Positions 1-6,010 of a stretch of 8,518 bases of DNA are shown one piece after another. The position numbers and the translations under genes are program-made. The DNA lies in assembly GCA_964473525.1 (NCBI GenBank), contig CAYYPK010000089.1, positions 1 through 8,518 on the forward strand, given 5' to 3'. The notes beneath the pieces were generated by a model, which worked only from the letters and a program-made list of their open reading frames with translations, had not been told where the DNA came from and searched no databases. This DNA comes from GCA-2687025 sp964473525 (GTDB lineage: Bacteria > Poribacteria > WGA-4E > GCA-2687025). Within the stretch, counting starts at the first letter, position 1, and the number at the start of each line of letters is the position of its first letter.

Positions 1-6
1 GCCGCG

Positions 7-1155
7 TCATCGGGTGAGCTGTGAGATGACGGCGACCGCCGCGTCCGTCAGCGCCTCGCCGCATCCGGGGGCAAAGCGCGATGCGCCCGATTCGTACCCG
101 CCCTGCTCGTAGGCGATGCGCGTGGCGATGTATCCGACGTAGCCGTTGCCCATGGTCAGCGCGAACACGCAGTCTCCCCCGGCTCTCGCGGCAATGTCGA
201 GACCGATCTCGACGAAGATCTCGCCGGGGAGCCCCAGGAACACCGCGTCACCAACGGCGAGGGCGCTCACCTCGATGGCCTCGCTTCCGCCCTCCTTCAG
301 TGGCAGCACGAGTTGCTGGGAGGCGGATCGGATCGTCTGACCCTCGTCCGACGTCTCGATCCACTGCCACGTCTTGAGTGCTTCGCCGCCCAAGGTTTGG
401 CCGATCATACGAGGATACGCCCCCTCGCGACGGATCGGGACTATATTCCCTGCGCATCCCAGCCCGAAGAGGCAGACGCCGCCCTCCTCGGACTCGAGGA
501 CGTTCATCGCGTGGCCCGGGTAGTCGGCGCTCAACGTCAGCATGCGGTCGGTGCTCGTGACCGGATGGCACGCGAAGTTGATGAACGAAGCGAGAGCGTC
601 GCCGTGCGCTCCATCCACGCGCATGACGCGCACCGTGGGATCAATGGGGCCGAAGGTCAGCTGGGACGTGTCGGCGGGCATGCGGTAGTTCGTCTGCGCC
701 TTGCCGTCCGGTAGAAGCGTGTGCCGGTTGAACGAGATGTAGTCCACGGAGCCAGCGCCGTGGCCCATGCGGGCTGGGCGCAACGCCGCGTTCGCCATGG
801 CGACCGCGGTGGCGAGTTTCTCGCACAGCACCTCGACGTACGCCTCGGAGCTTCCCTCCTCGACGCTCGGGCCAAAGTGCGTGTGCGAGCAGCAGACCAT
901 CACATGGGCGGGCGGAATGTCCGTCGCCGCAGCAACCTTCTCCCGGACGCGGGCGATCTGCCAGGATGGCATCCCCAGGAGGTCGTTCGCTACGACTGCC
1001 GCCTTCGTCGTCCCGTCCGTGACGACCAGGGCTTTCGCGTGCAAAGGGTCTCCAACCGCGTCGCTACCGTCGTCGCGGCCAGCGTATCCCGCCATCTTGC
1101 CACCGAGTGGCGGGGTGATGTCCACCTTCGCCGCGCCTGCCATGAATCCGCTCAT
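7..1155 (-). CDS. Neutral/alkaline non-lysosomal ceramidase-like hydrolase
   Basis: This 382-residue protein resembles the N-terminal domain of neutral ceramidases, zinc amidases that release fatty acid from N-acylated sphingoid lipids. Visible family features are GAAKVDITPPLGG near residues 7-19, SHTHFGP at 90-96 (candidate zinc ligands H91 and H93), NFACHPV at 193-199 with H197, SADYPG at 209-214, GNIVP at 236-240, and near the end NGYVGYI (337-343) followed by GGYE (352-355). It is complete but lacks the long C-terminal domain of true ceramidases, as many short bacterial homologues do, so the substrate may not be ceramide. I see no signal peptide. The ATG at 1155 has AGGG five bases upstream; a second in-frame ATG lies at 1143. 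It starts 13 bases after the peptidase gene stop on the same strand, which implies co-transcription. The family call is secure; the substrate is unknown. Confidence 0.92.
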   Translation of the reverse strand: MSGFMAGAAKVDITPPLGGKMAGYAGRDDGSDAVGDPLHAKALVVTDGTTKAAVVANDLLGMPSWQIARVREKVAAATDIPPAHVMVCCSHTHFGPSVEEGSSEAYVEVLCEKLATAVAMANAALRPARMGHGAGSVDYISFNRHTLLPDGKAQTNYRMPADTSQLTFGPIDPTVRVMRVDGAHGDALASFINFACHPVTSTDRMLTLSADYPGHAMNVLESEEGGVCLFGLGCAGNIVPIRREGAYPRMIGQTLGGEALKTWQWIETSDEGQTIRSASQQLVLPLKEGGSEAIEVSALAVGDAVFLGLPGEIFVEIGLDIAARAGGDCVFALTMGNGYVGYIATRIAYEQGGYESGASRFAPGCGEALTDAAVAVISQLTR

Positions 1156-1168
1156 ACGGTCCCTACTC

Positions 1169-2173
1169 TCACCTGAAGAACGCGTCCGGCTTGGCTTCCT
1201 CGACGGCCCACTCGTCCAGTGTCGCGCGTCTGGCGCGTCTGCGTCGCCAGTAGCCTAGCACGAGAAAGGGCGTGAAGAACGACCCCAGGGCCAGGACGCC
1301 GCCGAGAAGCGCCAGCCACTCCATCCCGTCGGTCGCCGTCTCGTGCCAGTCGAGGGCGTACATGGCGGTCGTGACGCCGAAGACTGTCGTGAACGCCGCC
1401 TCGAACTCCTCGCCACGCCTCAGACGCTCCAGCAGCGTCTTCAACTGCGAGAACGAATACCCGTGCACCAGATGGCGCACTGCGCTGAACGACTCGGCGT
1501 ACGCGAGTTGCGCGCGGTCCTGGTCGCCAGGGAAGCGCTCGGTGAGGTCGTCTAACGGGATGGACGCTCGGAACACGGCGTTGCCCAGGATCGTCCACCG
1601 ATGGCGCATCGTCCACGGCTCGGAGACGTGCATCGCGAAGCCCTCGTGGAACCACAGCGGGATCTCCATCGCCCGCTTGCCGATGAGCACACCAAGGCAC
1701 ACATGCGCCACCTCGTGCCGTGTGATGCGTTCGAGCTCGTCCAAGCGGCCGACGCCCGTTGGCTTCACGATGACGATGCGCTTCTCCAGGGGGAAGGCGT
1801 AGCCGCTCGCCCAATCGCGTATGGGAGCGTCCATGAGCGCCTCTGCGTCCTCCTGCGAAGCGACGATCCATGTTCTGATGGGCTCGGTCAATTCGAGCGG
1901 ATACTGGCGGGCGATGCTAGCGTACAGATCCTCGGACGCCTCCAGGACGCGAGCGGCGTGCGCGTCGGCGCCGGGGTCTCTGCCGTCGAAGTAGACGCGG
2001 AAGTGCTCGCTGGCTTGCTCTTGCTGTCCCTGCGCGTGCGCGAAAAGCGCGAACAGCAGCGCGGCGCCGACTGCCAGCGCCAACGCGAACGGTCGGGGTC
2101 TTGGAGCTTCGTAGGTGATAGAGGGCATCGGCGCGGGCGTGGCTCCGTTGGGTGTGCGGTTCGTGCGGGACAC
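1169..2173 (-). CDS. Membrane-anchored gluzincin-type zinc metallopeptidase (peptidase MA-like)
   Basis: The protein has 334 residues from GTG 2173. A hydrophobic signal or anchor (about 27-47, ending FAHAQG) is followed by an extracytoplasmic domain. HEVAH at 153-157 gives two zinc-ligand histidines and the catalytic Glu; WFHEG at 174-178 supplies the likely third ligand, E177. This HExxH plus WxxEG pattern is that of peptidase MA-like gluzincins. A second hydrophobic stretch (about 284-308) precedes an Arg-rich segment (GYWRRRRARR), which suggests a cytoplasmic tail. It probably cleaves proteins or peptides in the cell envelope; the target is unknown. The start is uncertain: the predicted promoter would begin transcription near 2175, almost at the GTG, whereas ATG 2128 (319 residues, MPSITYEAP) would leave a leader of about 47 bases and keep the signal peptide. 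It is the first gene of a unit with the ceramidase-like gene. Confidence 0.88.
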   Translation of the reverse strand: MSRTNRTPNGATPAPMPSITYEAPRPRPFALALAVGAALLFALFAHAQGQQEQASEHFRVYFDGRDPGADAHAARVLEASEDLYASIARQYPLELTEPIRTWIVASQEDAEALMDAPIRDWASGYAFPLEKRIVIVKPTGVGRLDELERITRHEVAHVCLGVLIGKRAMEIPLWFHEGFAMHVSEPWTMRHRWTILGNAVFRASIPLDDLTERFPGDQDRAQLAYAESFSAVRHLVHGYSFSQLKTLLERLRRGEEFEAAFTTVFGVTTAMYALDWHETATDGMEWLALLGGVLALGSFFTPFLVLGYWRRRRARRATLDEWAVEEAKPDAFFR

Positions 2174-2181
2174 TTCCCAAT

Positions 2182-2210
2182 GGTGTAAGGGAGCGGGGTG
2201 GGGTTGTCAA
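2182..2210 (-). promoter_or_regulatory. Sigma70-like promoter for the peptidase/ceramidase unit
   Basis: On the minus strand a perfect -35 hexamer TTGACA (2205-2210) is followed, after a 17-base spacer, by TACACC (2182-2187) as a weak -10. The expected start of transcription is near 2175. The perfect -35, the ideal spacing and the position just before the gene support it; the poor -10 suggests that an activator helps. Confidence 0.5.
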
Positions 2211-2211
2211 T

Positions 2212-2233
2212 CCGGGGTGAGGCCGGGGTGAGG
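2212..2233. repeat. Two exact 11-bp tandem direct repeats abutting the -35 element
   Basis: CCGGGGTGAGG occurs twice head to tail (2212-2222 and 2223-2233), one base upstream of the minus-strand -35. A period of one helical turn next to a -35 is the arrangement bound by OmpR/PhoB-type response regulators. Here that role is inferred only from geometry. Confidence 0.45.
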
Positions 2234-2302
2234 GACGAAGGCGTGAAGCCGCCGCTGTCGCCAGGGCTGGGCCCGGCCCGGCGGCATGTAGCGGGGTGGC
2301 CC

Positions 2303-2332
2303 TTGCCGAGCAGGCGGTTTCGGGGTAAGAAT
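2303..2332 (+). promoter_or_regulatory. Possible promoter of tRNA-Arg
   Basis: TTGCCG (2303-2308), an 18-base spacer and AAGAAT (2327-2332) match four of six consensus bases each. Transcription would start near 2339, leaving a leader of about 23 bases before the tRNA. The placement is sensible but the match is modest. Confidence 0.38.
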
Positions 2333-2361
2333 GTAGCGTCTAGTGCGCCTACCGCGCATGC

Positions 2362-2435
2362 GTGCCTGTAGCTCAGTTGGATAGAGCGCTAGACTCCGAC
2401 TCTAGAGGTCGTGGGTTCGAGTCCCGCCGGGCACG
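2362..2435 (+). tRNA. tRNA-Arg (anticodon CCG)
   Basis: A complete cloverleaf can be drawn by eye. The acceptor arms are GTGCCTG and CGGGCAC, with one G-U pair. The D arm is GCTC/GAGC. The anticodon stem is CTAGA/TCTAG around the loop CTCCGAC, which gives anticodon CCG and reads the Arg codon CGG. The T arm is GTGGG/CCCGC around TTCGAGT. The discriminator base is G, and CCA is encoded directly after it (2436-2438). The gene stands alone. I see no clear intrinsic terminator in the bases that follow and no integrase nearby. Confidence 0.97.
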
Positions 2436-2560
2436 CCACTCTCCTTCCTGTCCTCCGCTACGTAGGCGCGTCCTATCTTGGCTGGCAGCCGGCGCTTCCC
2501 TGCGGACTCTCCGTGCTTCGCGGTATCTATAGGCAGCGCGCGTGGTGGCAGGAGTCGAGT

Positions 2561-2722
2561 ATGCCAGGGATGTGGGACGGCGTAGGACGAGGCGCGCGCG
2601 CGGAGCGACGCGGCTGCGCGCTCATGAGCCTGGGCTTCGTGCTCGCAGTCGTCGCCATGTTCCTCGCGCTGGGTTCTGTCATCGCTAACTGGATTCGCGA
2701 CGCGCAGCTGCTACCCAGGTAG
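2561..2722 (+). CDS. Small single-pass membrane protein, 53 residues, unrecognised
   Basis: This is a short frame beginning MPGMWDG with a Shine-Dalgarno GGAG six bases before the ATG. An Arg-rich stretch (about 8-18, RGARAERRG) precedes one hydrophobic segment (about 21-43) and a short polar tail ending QLLPR. Positive charges before the helix predict the N-terminus in the cytoplasm. The same frame is open upstream into the tRNA, but that part has no suitable start and overlaps the RNA gene, so I take the ATG with the good ribosome site. It converges on the 248-residue gene with 110 bases between them, in which I see no clear terminator. It could also be a chance frame; the ribosome site and the membrane pattern are the only support. 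Confidence 0.45.
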   Translation: MPGMWDGVGRGARAERRGCALMSLGFVLAVVAMFLALGSVIANWIRDAQLLPR

Positions 2723-2832
2723 CCGACGCATGCTCCTCCGCTCAGGCCCACTGCCGACACCACCAGCGGACAGCACGCCCCCATCACCAAGAGCCACGAT
2801 AGCGCTCTGACGAAGCAGACACGCAGAGCCCG

Positions 2833-3579
2833 TCACGCGATTCCGTAGAAGTCGTAGAAGATACCGATGTCGCAACGCGGCTTCAGCACCTCGTAGGGGA
2901 AGCAACGCAGGCAACCGTCGACAGTGGTCTGCGCTTTCAGATCTCGCAGGAACGGGCCCGCTGTCGACTCGCGCAAGCCGCCGTCGCGAGCGATAAACTG
3001 CCCCCAGAGCGCCCAGAAGCCTGTCTCATAGCCATGTGGCTCGACCGACGCGACATACTCCGGTGGGAAGAGCCGCTGATATGCAGGGATGTTGTGCAGC
3101 CAGGAGCTGCCGCGCACAGCCACCACGTCTGGATGCGCCTCGCGGACGTGCGAGAACATCGCGCGCAATTCGGACATCCGCGCGGGTATGCGTTCTTGAC
3201 TGAGCGTACCGTGTGGCGTCAAGTCGCGGTTCTCGAACTGCACCGATACCGTGGGCTCGCCACGCCATGGGTACATGTAGTGGAAACATCCCCAAGACGC
3301 GGTTCCATCGGGATCGAACAACCCATCGGCTGCTCGCCGTGACGCGAGTTCGTACGCGGCCCGCGCTGGATCATCGCCAGCTTCGACCCCCGCGATATAG
3401 TCTGTCCATACGGCGTTCGGCGTCGTGGCGTTCACACGCAGATGTAGGAGCTGGCGCAGGATCGTCCACTCCATCAGCAGGTCCGTGAGCGGGACCCGCT
3501 GGATCTCGGCGACCTTCCGCGCGAAGGTGACCTGGAGGTCATAGAACTCTTGGGCGTACAGCACGGGTGGTGTTGGCAT
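2833..3579 (-). CDS. Unrecognised soluble protein, 248 residues
   Basis: I do not recognise the family. The protein has no signal peptide and no membrane helix, so it is probably cytoplasmic. The N-terminal half (about 8-85) looks helical, for example the stretch around LMEWTILRQLLHLRVN. The second half is rich in aromatic residues: CFHYMYPWRG at 98-107, SSWLHNIPAYQRLFPPEY at 158-175 and GFWALWGQF at 187-195. Four Cys occur (98, 223, 226, 236), two as CLRC, and His100 and His181 lie in aromatic contexts, so metal binding is possible but unproven. Codon use and length are those of a real gene. The ATG at 3579 has only a weak upstream GAGA. It is divergent from the GH32 gene across 194 bases and shares no evident pathway with its neighbours. 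Confidence 0.8.
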   Translation of the reverse strand: MPTPPVLYAQEFYDLQVTFARKVAEIQRVPLTDLLMEWTILRQLLHLRVNATTPNAVWTDYIAGVEAGDDPARAAYELASRRAADGLFDPDGTASWGCFHYMYPWRGEPTVSVQFENRDLTPHGTLSQERIPARMSELRAMFSHVREAHPDVVAVRGSSWLHNIPAYQRLFPPEYVASVEPHGYETGFWALWGQFIARDGGLRESTAGPFLRDLKAQTTVDGCLRCFPYEVLKPRCDIGIFYDFYGIA

Positions 3580-3773
3580 GTCATCTCTGTCTCACAGGGC
3601 GTAGCACTCGTGCCTACCCCGTGCCGGATGCACTCCCGTTGGCAGATGGCGCGGCGCCGGAGTATCCACGAGCGGCGAGTGGGCCTGCGCGGGTTCCAAT
3701 CCCCGCCCGTCGGCGCCATGCTGTAGTCGGTCGCGGCGTCGCGGCCGATAGTTGACCCCTCCCGGAGCCCGAC
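3580..3773. other. Divergent intergenic region between the 248-residue gene and GH32
   Basis: These 194 bases should carry promoters for both flanking genes, but I find no convincing -35/-10 pair in either direction. The right end holds the GH32 Shine-Dalgarno GGAG (3764-3767), six bases before its ATG. A stretch at 3688-3718 (GCGCGGGTTCCAATCCCCGC, then CCGTCGGCGCCA) resembles a tRNA T arm plus CCA end, but no cloverleaf can be completed upstream. Confidence 0.4.
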
Positions 3774-5330
3774 ATGGCTGACGAACGACCGGACTACACG
3801 TCGCGCGTACCGCACTACACGTTCTCGACAACGCTAGCGGAGCAGGAAGCCGAACTGGCAACCAACCCACTCCTGGCGAGGATGAACGCGTGCCGCGACG
3901 GCATGGCGGACGACCCGCACCGCCCCATCTACCACTACGTGAATCCCGAAGGTGGGCTGAACGACCCGAACGGCCTCTGCTATTGGGGCGACAAGTGGCA
4001 CATGTTCTACCAGGCGTATCCGCCGGAGGACACGCGCCAGCACTGGGGTCACTGCATCAGCGACGACCTGATCCACTGGCGCGACCTGCCGTACGCCATC
4101 TACCCGGGCCCCGAGGAGTGCTGCTTCTCCGGCACGTGCCTCGTCGAGGACGACCGCGTCATCGCGATGTACCACGGGACGAAGGTCGGCAACATGGTCG
4201 CCACCTCGGACGACCCGCTGCTGCTCAACTGGGACAAGGTGACCGGCGAAGCCGTCATACCGATGAAGAGCCCGACCGGCTTCCCGCTGCCGTACAACGT
4301 CTTTGATCCGTGCATCTGGTCGAAGGACGGCGTGTACTACTCGCTGTCGGCGGGCGTGCAGCGCACCGGTCCTGCCGGTAAGCGCGTACGTGCCAACTAT
4401 CTCCTGCGCTCGAAAGACCTGGCGACGTGGGAATACATGCACCCGTTCGTCGAGGACGACGCGTTCACACTCGTCGGTGACGACGGCGCCTGCCCGTACT
4501 TCTGGCCCATCGGCGACCGGCACATGCTGCTGTTCTTCAGCCACATGAGCGGTGGCCAGTACCTCCTTGGCGACTACGACACGGAGCGGGACAAGTTCGT
4601 CGTGACGGCGCATGGCAACTTCAACCACGGGTCCGTCGGGCCGGCAGGGACGCACGCGCCGTCCGCGACGCCGCAGGACGATGGATCCATCGTCGTCATC
4701 TTCAACATGAACCCCGCCATGCCCACGCCCGGCTGGAACCAGATCATGACGCTTCCCCGCAAGCTCACGTTGAGCGGCGTGGAAGACGTGCTCGTCGAAC
4801 CTGCTGGCGACGTCGAGTCGCTACGCCGGGAATGTGCAAGCGTCTCCGACGTGGCGCTACCCGCCAACGGGGAAGTCGTGCTCGACGGCATTGGAGGGAA
4901 CGCCGTCGAGATCGTCGCGGAGATCGACACCGGGAACGCGTCGGCGGTAGAACTCGACGTGCTGCGGTCGCCCTGCAAGGAAGAGGTGACGCGCATCATC
5001 TTCTACCAGCGTCGCGGACTCAGAAACCCCGAGAACGGACAGCACTCCAGCCTCATCAGCATCGACTCGACGCACTCGTCGTCGCTGCCCGACGCCCGCT
5101 GCCGCGCGCCTGAGACTGCCCCTGTGTTCCTCGAAGAGGACGAGGCGCTCAACCTGCGGGTGTTCGTGGACAAGAGCGTCGTCGAGGTGTTCGTGAACGG
5201 CAAGCAGTGCCTCGCGCTTCGCGTGTATCCCGGCCGCGAGGACAGCGTCGGCGTGTCCCTCCGCTCCCAGGGGCGGGACGCGACGCTGACTTCGCTGGAC
5301 TGCTGGCAGATGGAGGACATCTACGCGTAG
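3774..5330 (+). CDS. Glycoside hydrolase family 32 protein (beta-fructosidase/levanase-like)
   Basis: The 518 residues fit GH32: a five-bladed propeller (about 50-335) and a C-terminal beta-sandwich (about 345-515). The family usually hydrolyses beta-fructosides such as sucrose, inulin or levan. Visible motifs are GLNDPNG at 61-67 (nucleophile D64), WGHCISDDLIHW at 91-102, CFSG at 117-120 and FDP at 177-179 (D178, the transition-state Asp of the usual RDP motif). The EC motif that normally supplies the acid/base Glu reads GAC at 238-240, so the Glu is Ala239; D236 and D237 are nearby. The end (VFVDKSVVEVFVNG, 463-476; SLDCWQMEDIY) is typical of the GH32 C-terminal domain. No signal peptide is visible, so it probably acts in the cytoplasm. 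The ATG has GGAG six bases upstream. No sugar transporter or kinase gene adjoins it. Family is certain; activity is uncertain because of the acid/base change. Confidence 0.95.
   Translation: MADERPDYTSRVPHYTFSTTLAEQEAELATNPLLARMNACRDGMADDPHRPIYHYVNPEGGLNDPNGLCYWGDKWHMFYQAYPPEDTRQHWGHCISDDLIHWRDLPYAIYPGPEECCFSGTCLVEDDRVIAMYHGTKVGNMVATSDDPLLLNWDKVTGEAVIPMKSPTGFPLPYNVFDPCIWSKDGVYYSLSAGVQRTGPAGKRVRANYLLRSKDLATWEYMHPFVEDDAFTLVGDDGACPYFWPIGDRHMLLFFSHMSGGQYLLGDYDTERDKFVVTAHGNFNHGSVGPAGTHAPSATPQDDGSIVVIFNMNPAMPTPGWNQIMTLPRKLTLSGVEDVLVEPAGDVESLRRECASVSDVALPANGEVVLDGIGGNAVEIVAEIDTGNASAVELDVLRSPCKEEVTRIIFYQRRGLRNPENGQHSSLISIDSTHSSSLPDARCRAPETAPVFLEEDEALNLRVFVDKSVVEVFVNGKQCLALRVYPGREDSVGVSLRSQGRDATLTSLDCWQMEDIYA
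5236..5330 (+). repeat. Direct repeat, copy 1: 3' end of the GH32 gene
   Basis: These 95 bases recur at 6000-6094 with six differences. The match ends exactly at the stop codon; the sequences after the two stops are unrelated. This copy is the functional end of the GH32 gene. Confidence 0.93.
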
Positions 5331-5345
5331 GACATAGCGTATCTC

Positions 5346-5373
5346 GTCGGCCTGGCGCCGTCGCCGGGCCGAC
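5346..5373 (+). terminator. Strong hairpin 15 bases after the GH32 stop, no T-tract
   Basis: GTCGGCCTGGCG (5346-5357) pairs with CGCCGGGCCGAC (5362-5373) around the tetraloop CCGT: 12 pairs including one G-U. Its place directly after the GH32 stop suggests an end of transcription or protection of the 3' end. The run of T expected of an intrinsic terminator is missing on either strand, so termination is inferred from position only. Confidence 0.45.
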
Positions 5374-5426
5374 AGGCGCAACGGCGTTGTGTAGCTGTGT
5401 TACCCTTGCGAGGAAGCGAGCTGCTC

Positions 5427-5645
5427 ATGGAAGGCATCCAATTCGTCGTGGACGGAGACGGCAACAAGACTGCGGTCGTTATTGATCTCGCGCGGTACGG
5501 CGAGCTGCTCGAGGAATTCTTCGACGTAGCCGTTTCCGAGCATGGGCTTGACACCGAGACATGCGTGCCATTCGAGGATGTCGTGACGCAAGTGGAAGAC
5601 GATCGAGCGTGTGCCGCTGAGGACGCGCATGCCGCCACGGTATGA
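5427..5645 (+). CDS. Type II antitoxin of a RelE/ParE-type module
   Basis: This is a 72-residue protein beginning MEGIQFVVDGDGNKTAVVID. It matches small antitoxins that pair with RelE/ParE toxins, which often read like IQFVxDxxGxxxAVxIDLxxY and end with an acidic PFEEV-type segment; here PFEDVVTQVEDD. Such proteins bind and silence the toxin and commonly repress their own operon. I chose ATG 5427 because the family motif begins there. An in-frame GTG at 5397 would add ten residues (MLPLRGSELL) without a ribosome site. The gene overlaps the 5' end of the toxin gene, the usual sign of translational coupling. The C-terminus after the acidic segment (RACAAEDAHAATV) is not typical and lies largely in the overlap. 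The partner toxin appears broken, so this antitoxin may now stand alone. Confidence 0.78.
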   Translation: MEGIQFVVDGDGNKTAVVIDLARYGELLEEFFDVAVSEHGLDTETCVPFEDVVTQVEDDRACAAEDAHAATV

Positions 5646-5890
5646 AGTCGAGATCACGCCTTCTGCCGCACGCGACCTTCGCAGACTACCGTCAGCGGCC
5701 CAGGACCATCATCCCAGCCATTCGGGCCCTCGGGACGAATCCACGGCCGTCCCGCGTCAAGAAGCTCGCAGGGAGGCGAGACTTGTACCGCATCCGGGTA
5801 GGTGACTATCGCGTCATATATGCCATCGACGATTCGGTGAGGGTTGTGAGTGTCACCAGAATTGGGCACCGCAGCAACGTCTACGGCTGA
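5629..5890 (+). pseudogene. RelE/ParE-family toxin, frameshifted
   Basis: The toxin is recognisable only across two frames. From ATG 5629 (GAGG six bases upstream, within the antitoxin gene) the frame reads MPPRYEVEITPSAARDLRRL, then PSAAQ, a classic RelE/ParE start, but after CAG at 5701-5703 it runs into unrelated sequence. From 5702, one base over, the rest of the family follows: RTIIPAIRAL, KKLAGRRDLYRIRVGDYRVI (5759-5818) and RIGHRSNVY before TGA 5890. Restoring AG to make CAGAGGACC rejoins them as AAQRTIIPAI, so loss of one AG from an AGAG run is the simplest explanation. The single open frame from ATG 5642 (82 residues) has no ribosome site, and its first 20 residues are unlike the family, lacking the first strand and helix. 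Such toxins usually cleave mRNA at the ribosome or attack gyrase. A sequencing error or ribosomal frameshifting are alternatives. Confidence 0.82.
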
Positions 5891-5965
5891 CGCAGAACGC
5901 CGAGAGCGGGTTGTGGCGGGCCTCCTGACAGACAGGGCTCCGCAGTCTGGACATAGCTGTCCTGC

Positions 5966-6010
5966 GAGGACAGCGAGGACAGCGAGGACAGCGAGGACAG
6001 CGAGGACAGT
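5966..6010 (+). repeat. Five tandem 9-bp repeats (GAGGACAGC)
   Basis: GAGGACAGC is repeated five times without gaps, the last copy ending AGT. Each unit is three codons (Glu-Asp-Ser) in the frame of the GH32 remnant that follows, and the GH32 gene has a single copy of this triplet (5238-5246). The array therefore looks like slippage expansion at the broken edge of the remnant. Just before it, TGTCCT and AGGACA (5958-5963, 5967-5972) form an inverted repeat. Confidence 0.93.

Noticed and set aside
1272..2188. Plus-strand frames of 176 and 195 residues opposite the peptidase gene
   Set aside because: They are antisense shadows produced by high GC content; the minus-strand frame has clear motifs.
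2411..2560. 103-residue version of the small membrane protein
   Set aside because: It would start inside the tRNA-Arg T arm; the upstream part has no ribosome site.
2723..2832. Terminator between the convergent 53- and 248-residue genes
   Set aside because: Only a weak five-pair AGAGC/GCTCT stem is present, with no T-run on either strand.
3620..3718. Complete tRNA upstream of GH32
   Set aside because: The T-loop has C where a purine is expected and no matching acceptor, D or anticodon arm can be folded.
3834..4655. Minus-strand 273-residue frame opposite GH32
   Set aside because: It is an antisense shadow rich in Val, Arg and Ala with no domain; GH32 motifs occupy the plus strand.
5642..5890. 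Intact 82-residue toxin starting at ATG 5642
   Set aside because: Its first 20 residues are unlike the family, it has no ribosome site, and the true N-terminus is in another frame from ATG 5629 with GAGG upstream.
5966..6010. CRISPR array
   Set aside because: The units are 9 bases long and contiguous with no spacers.
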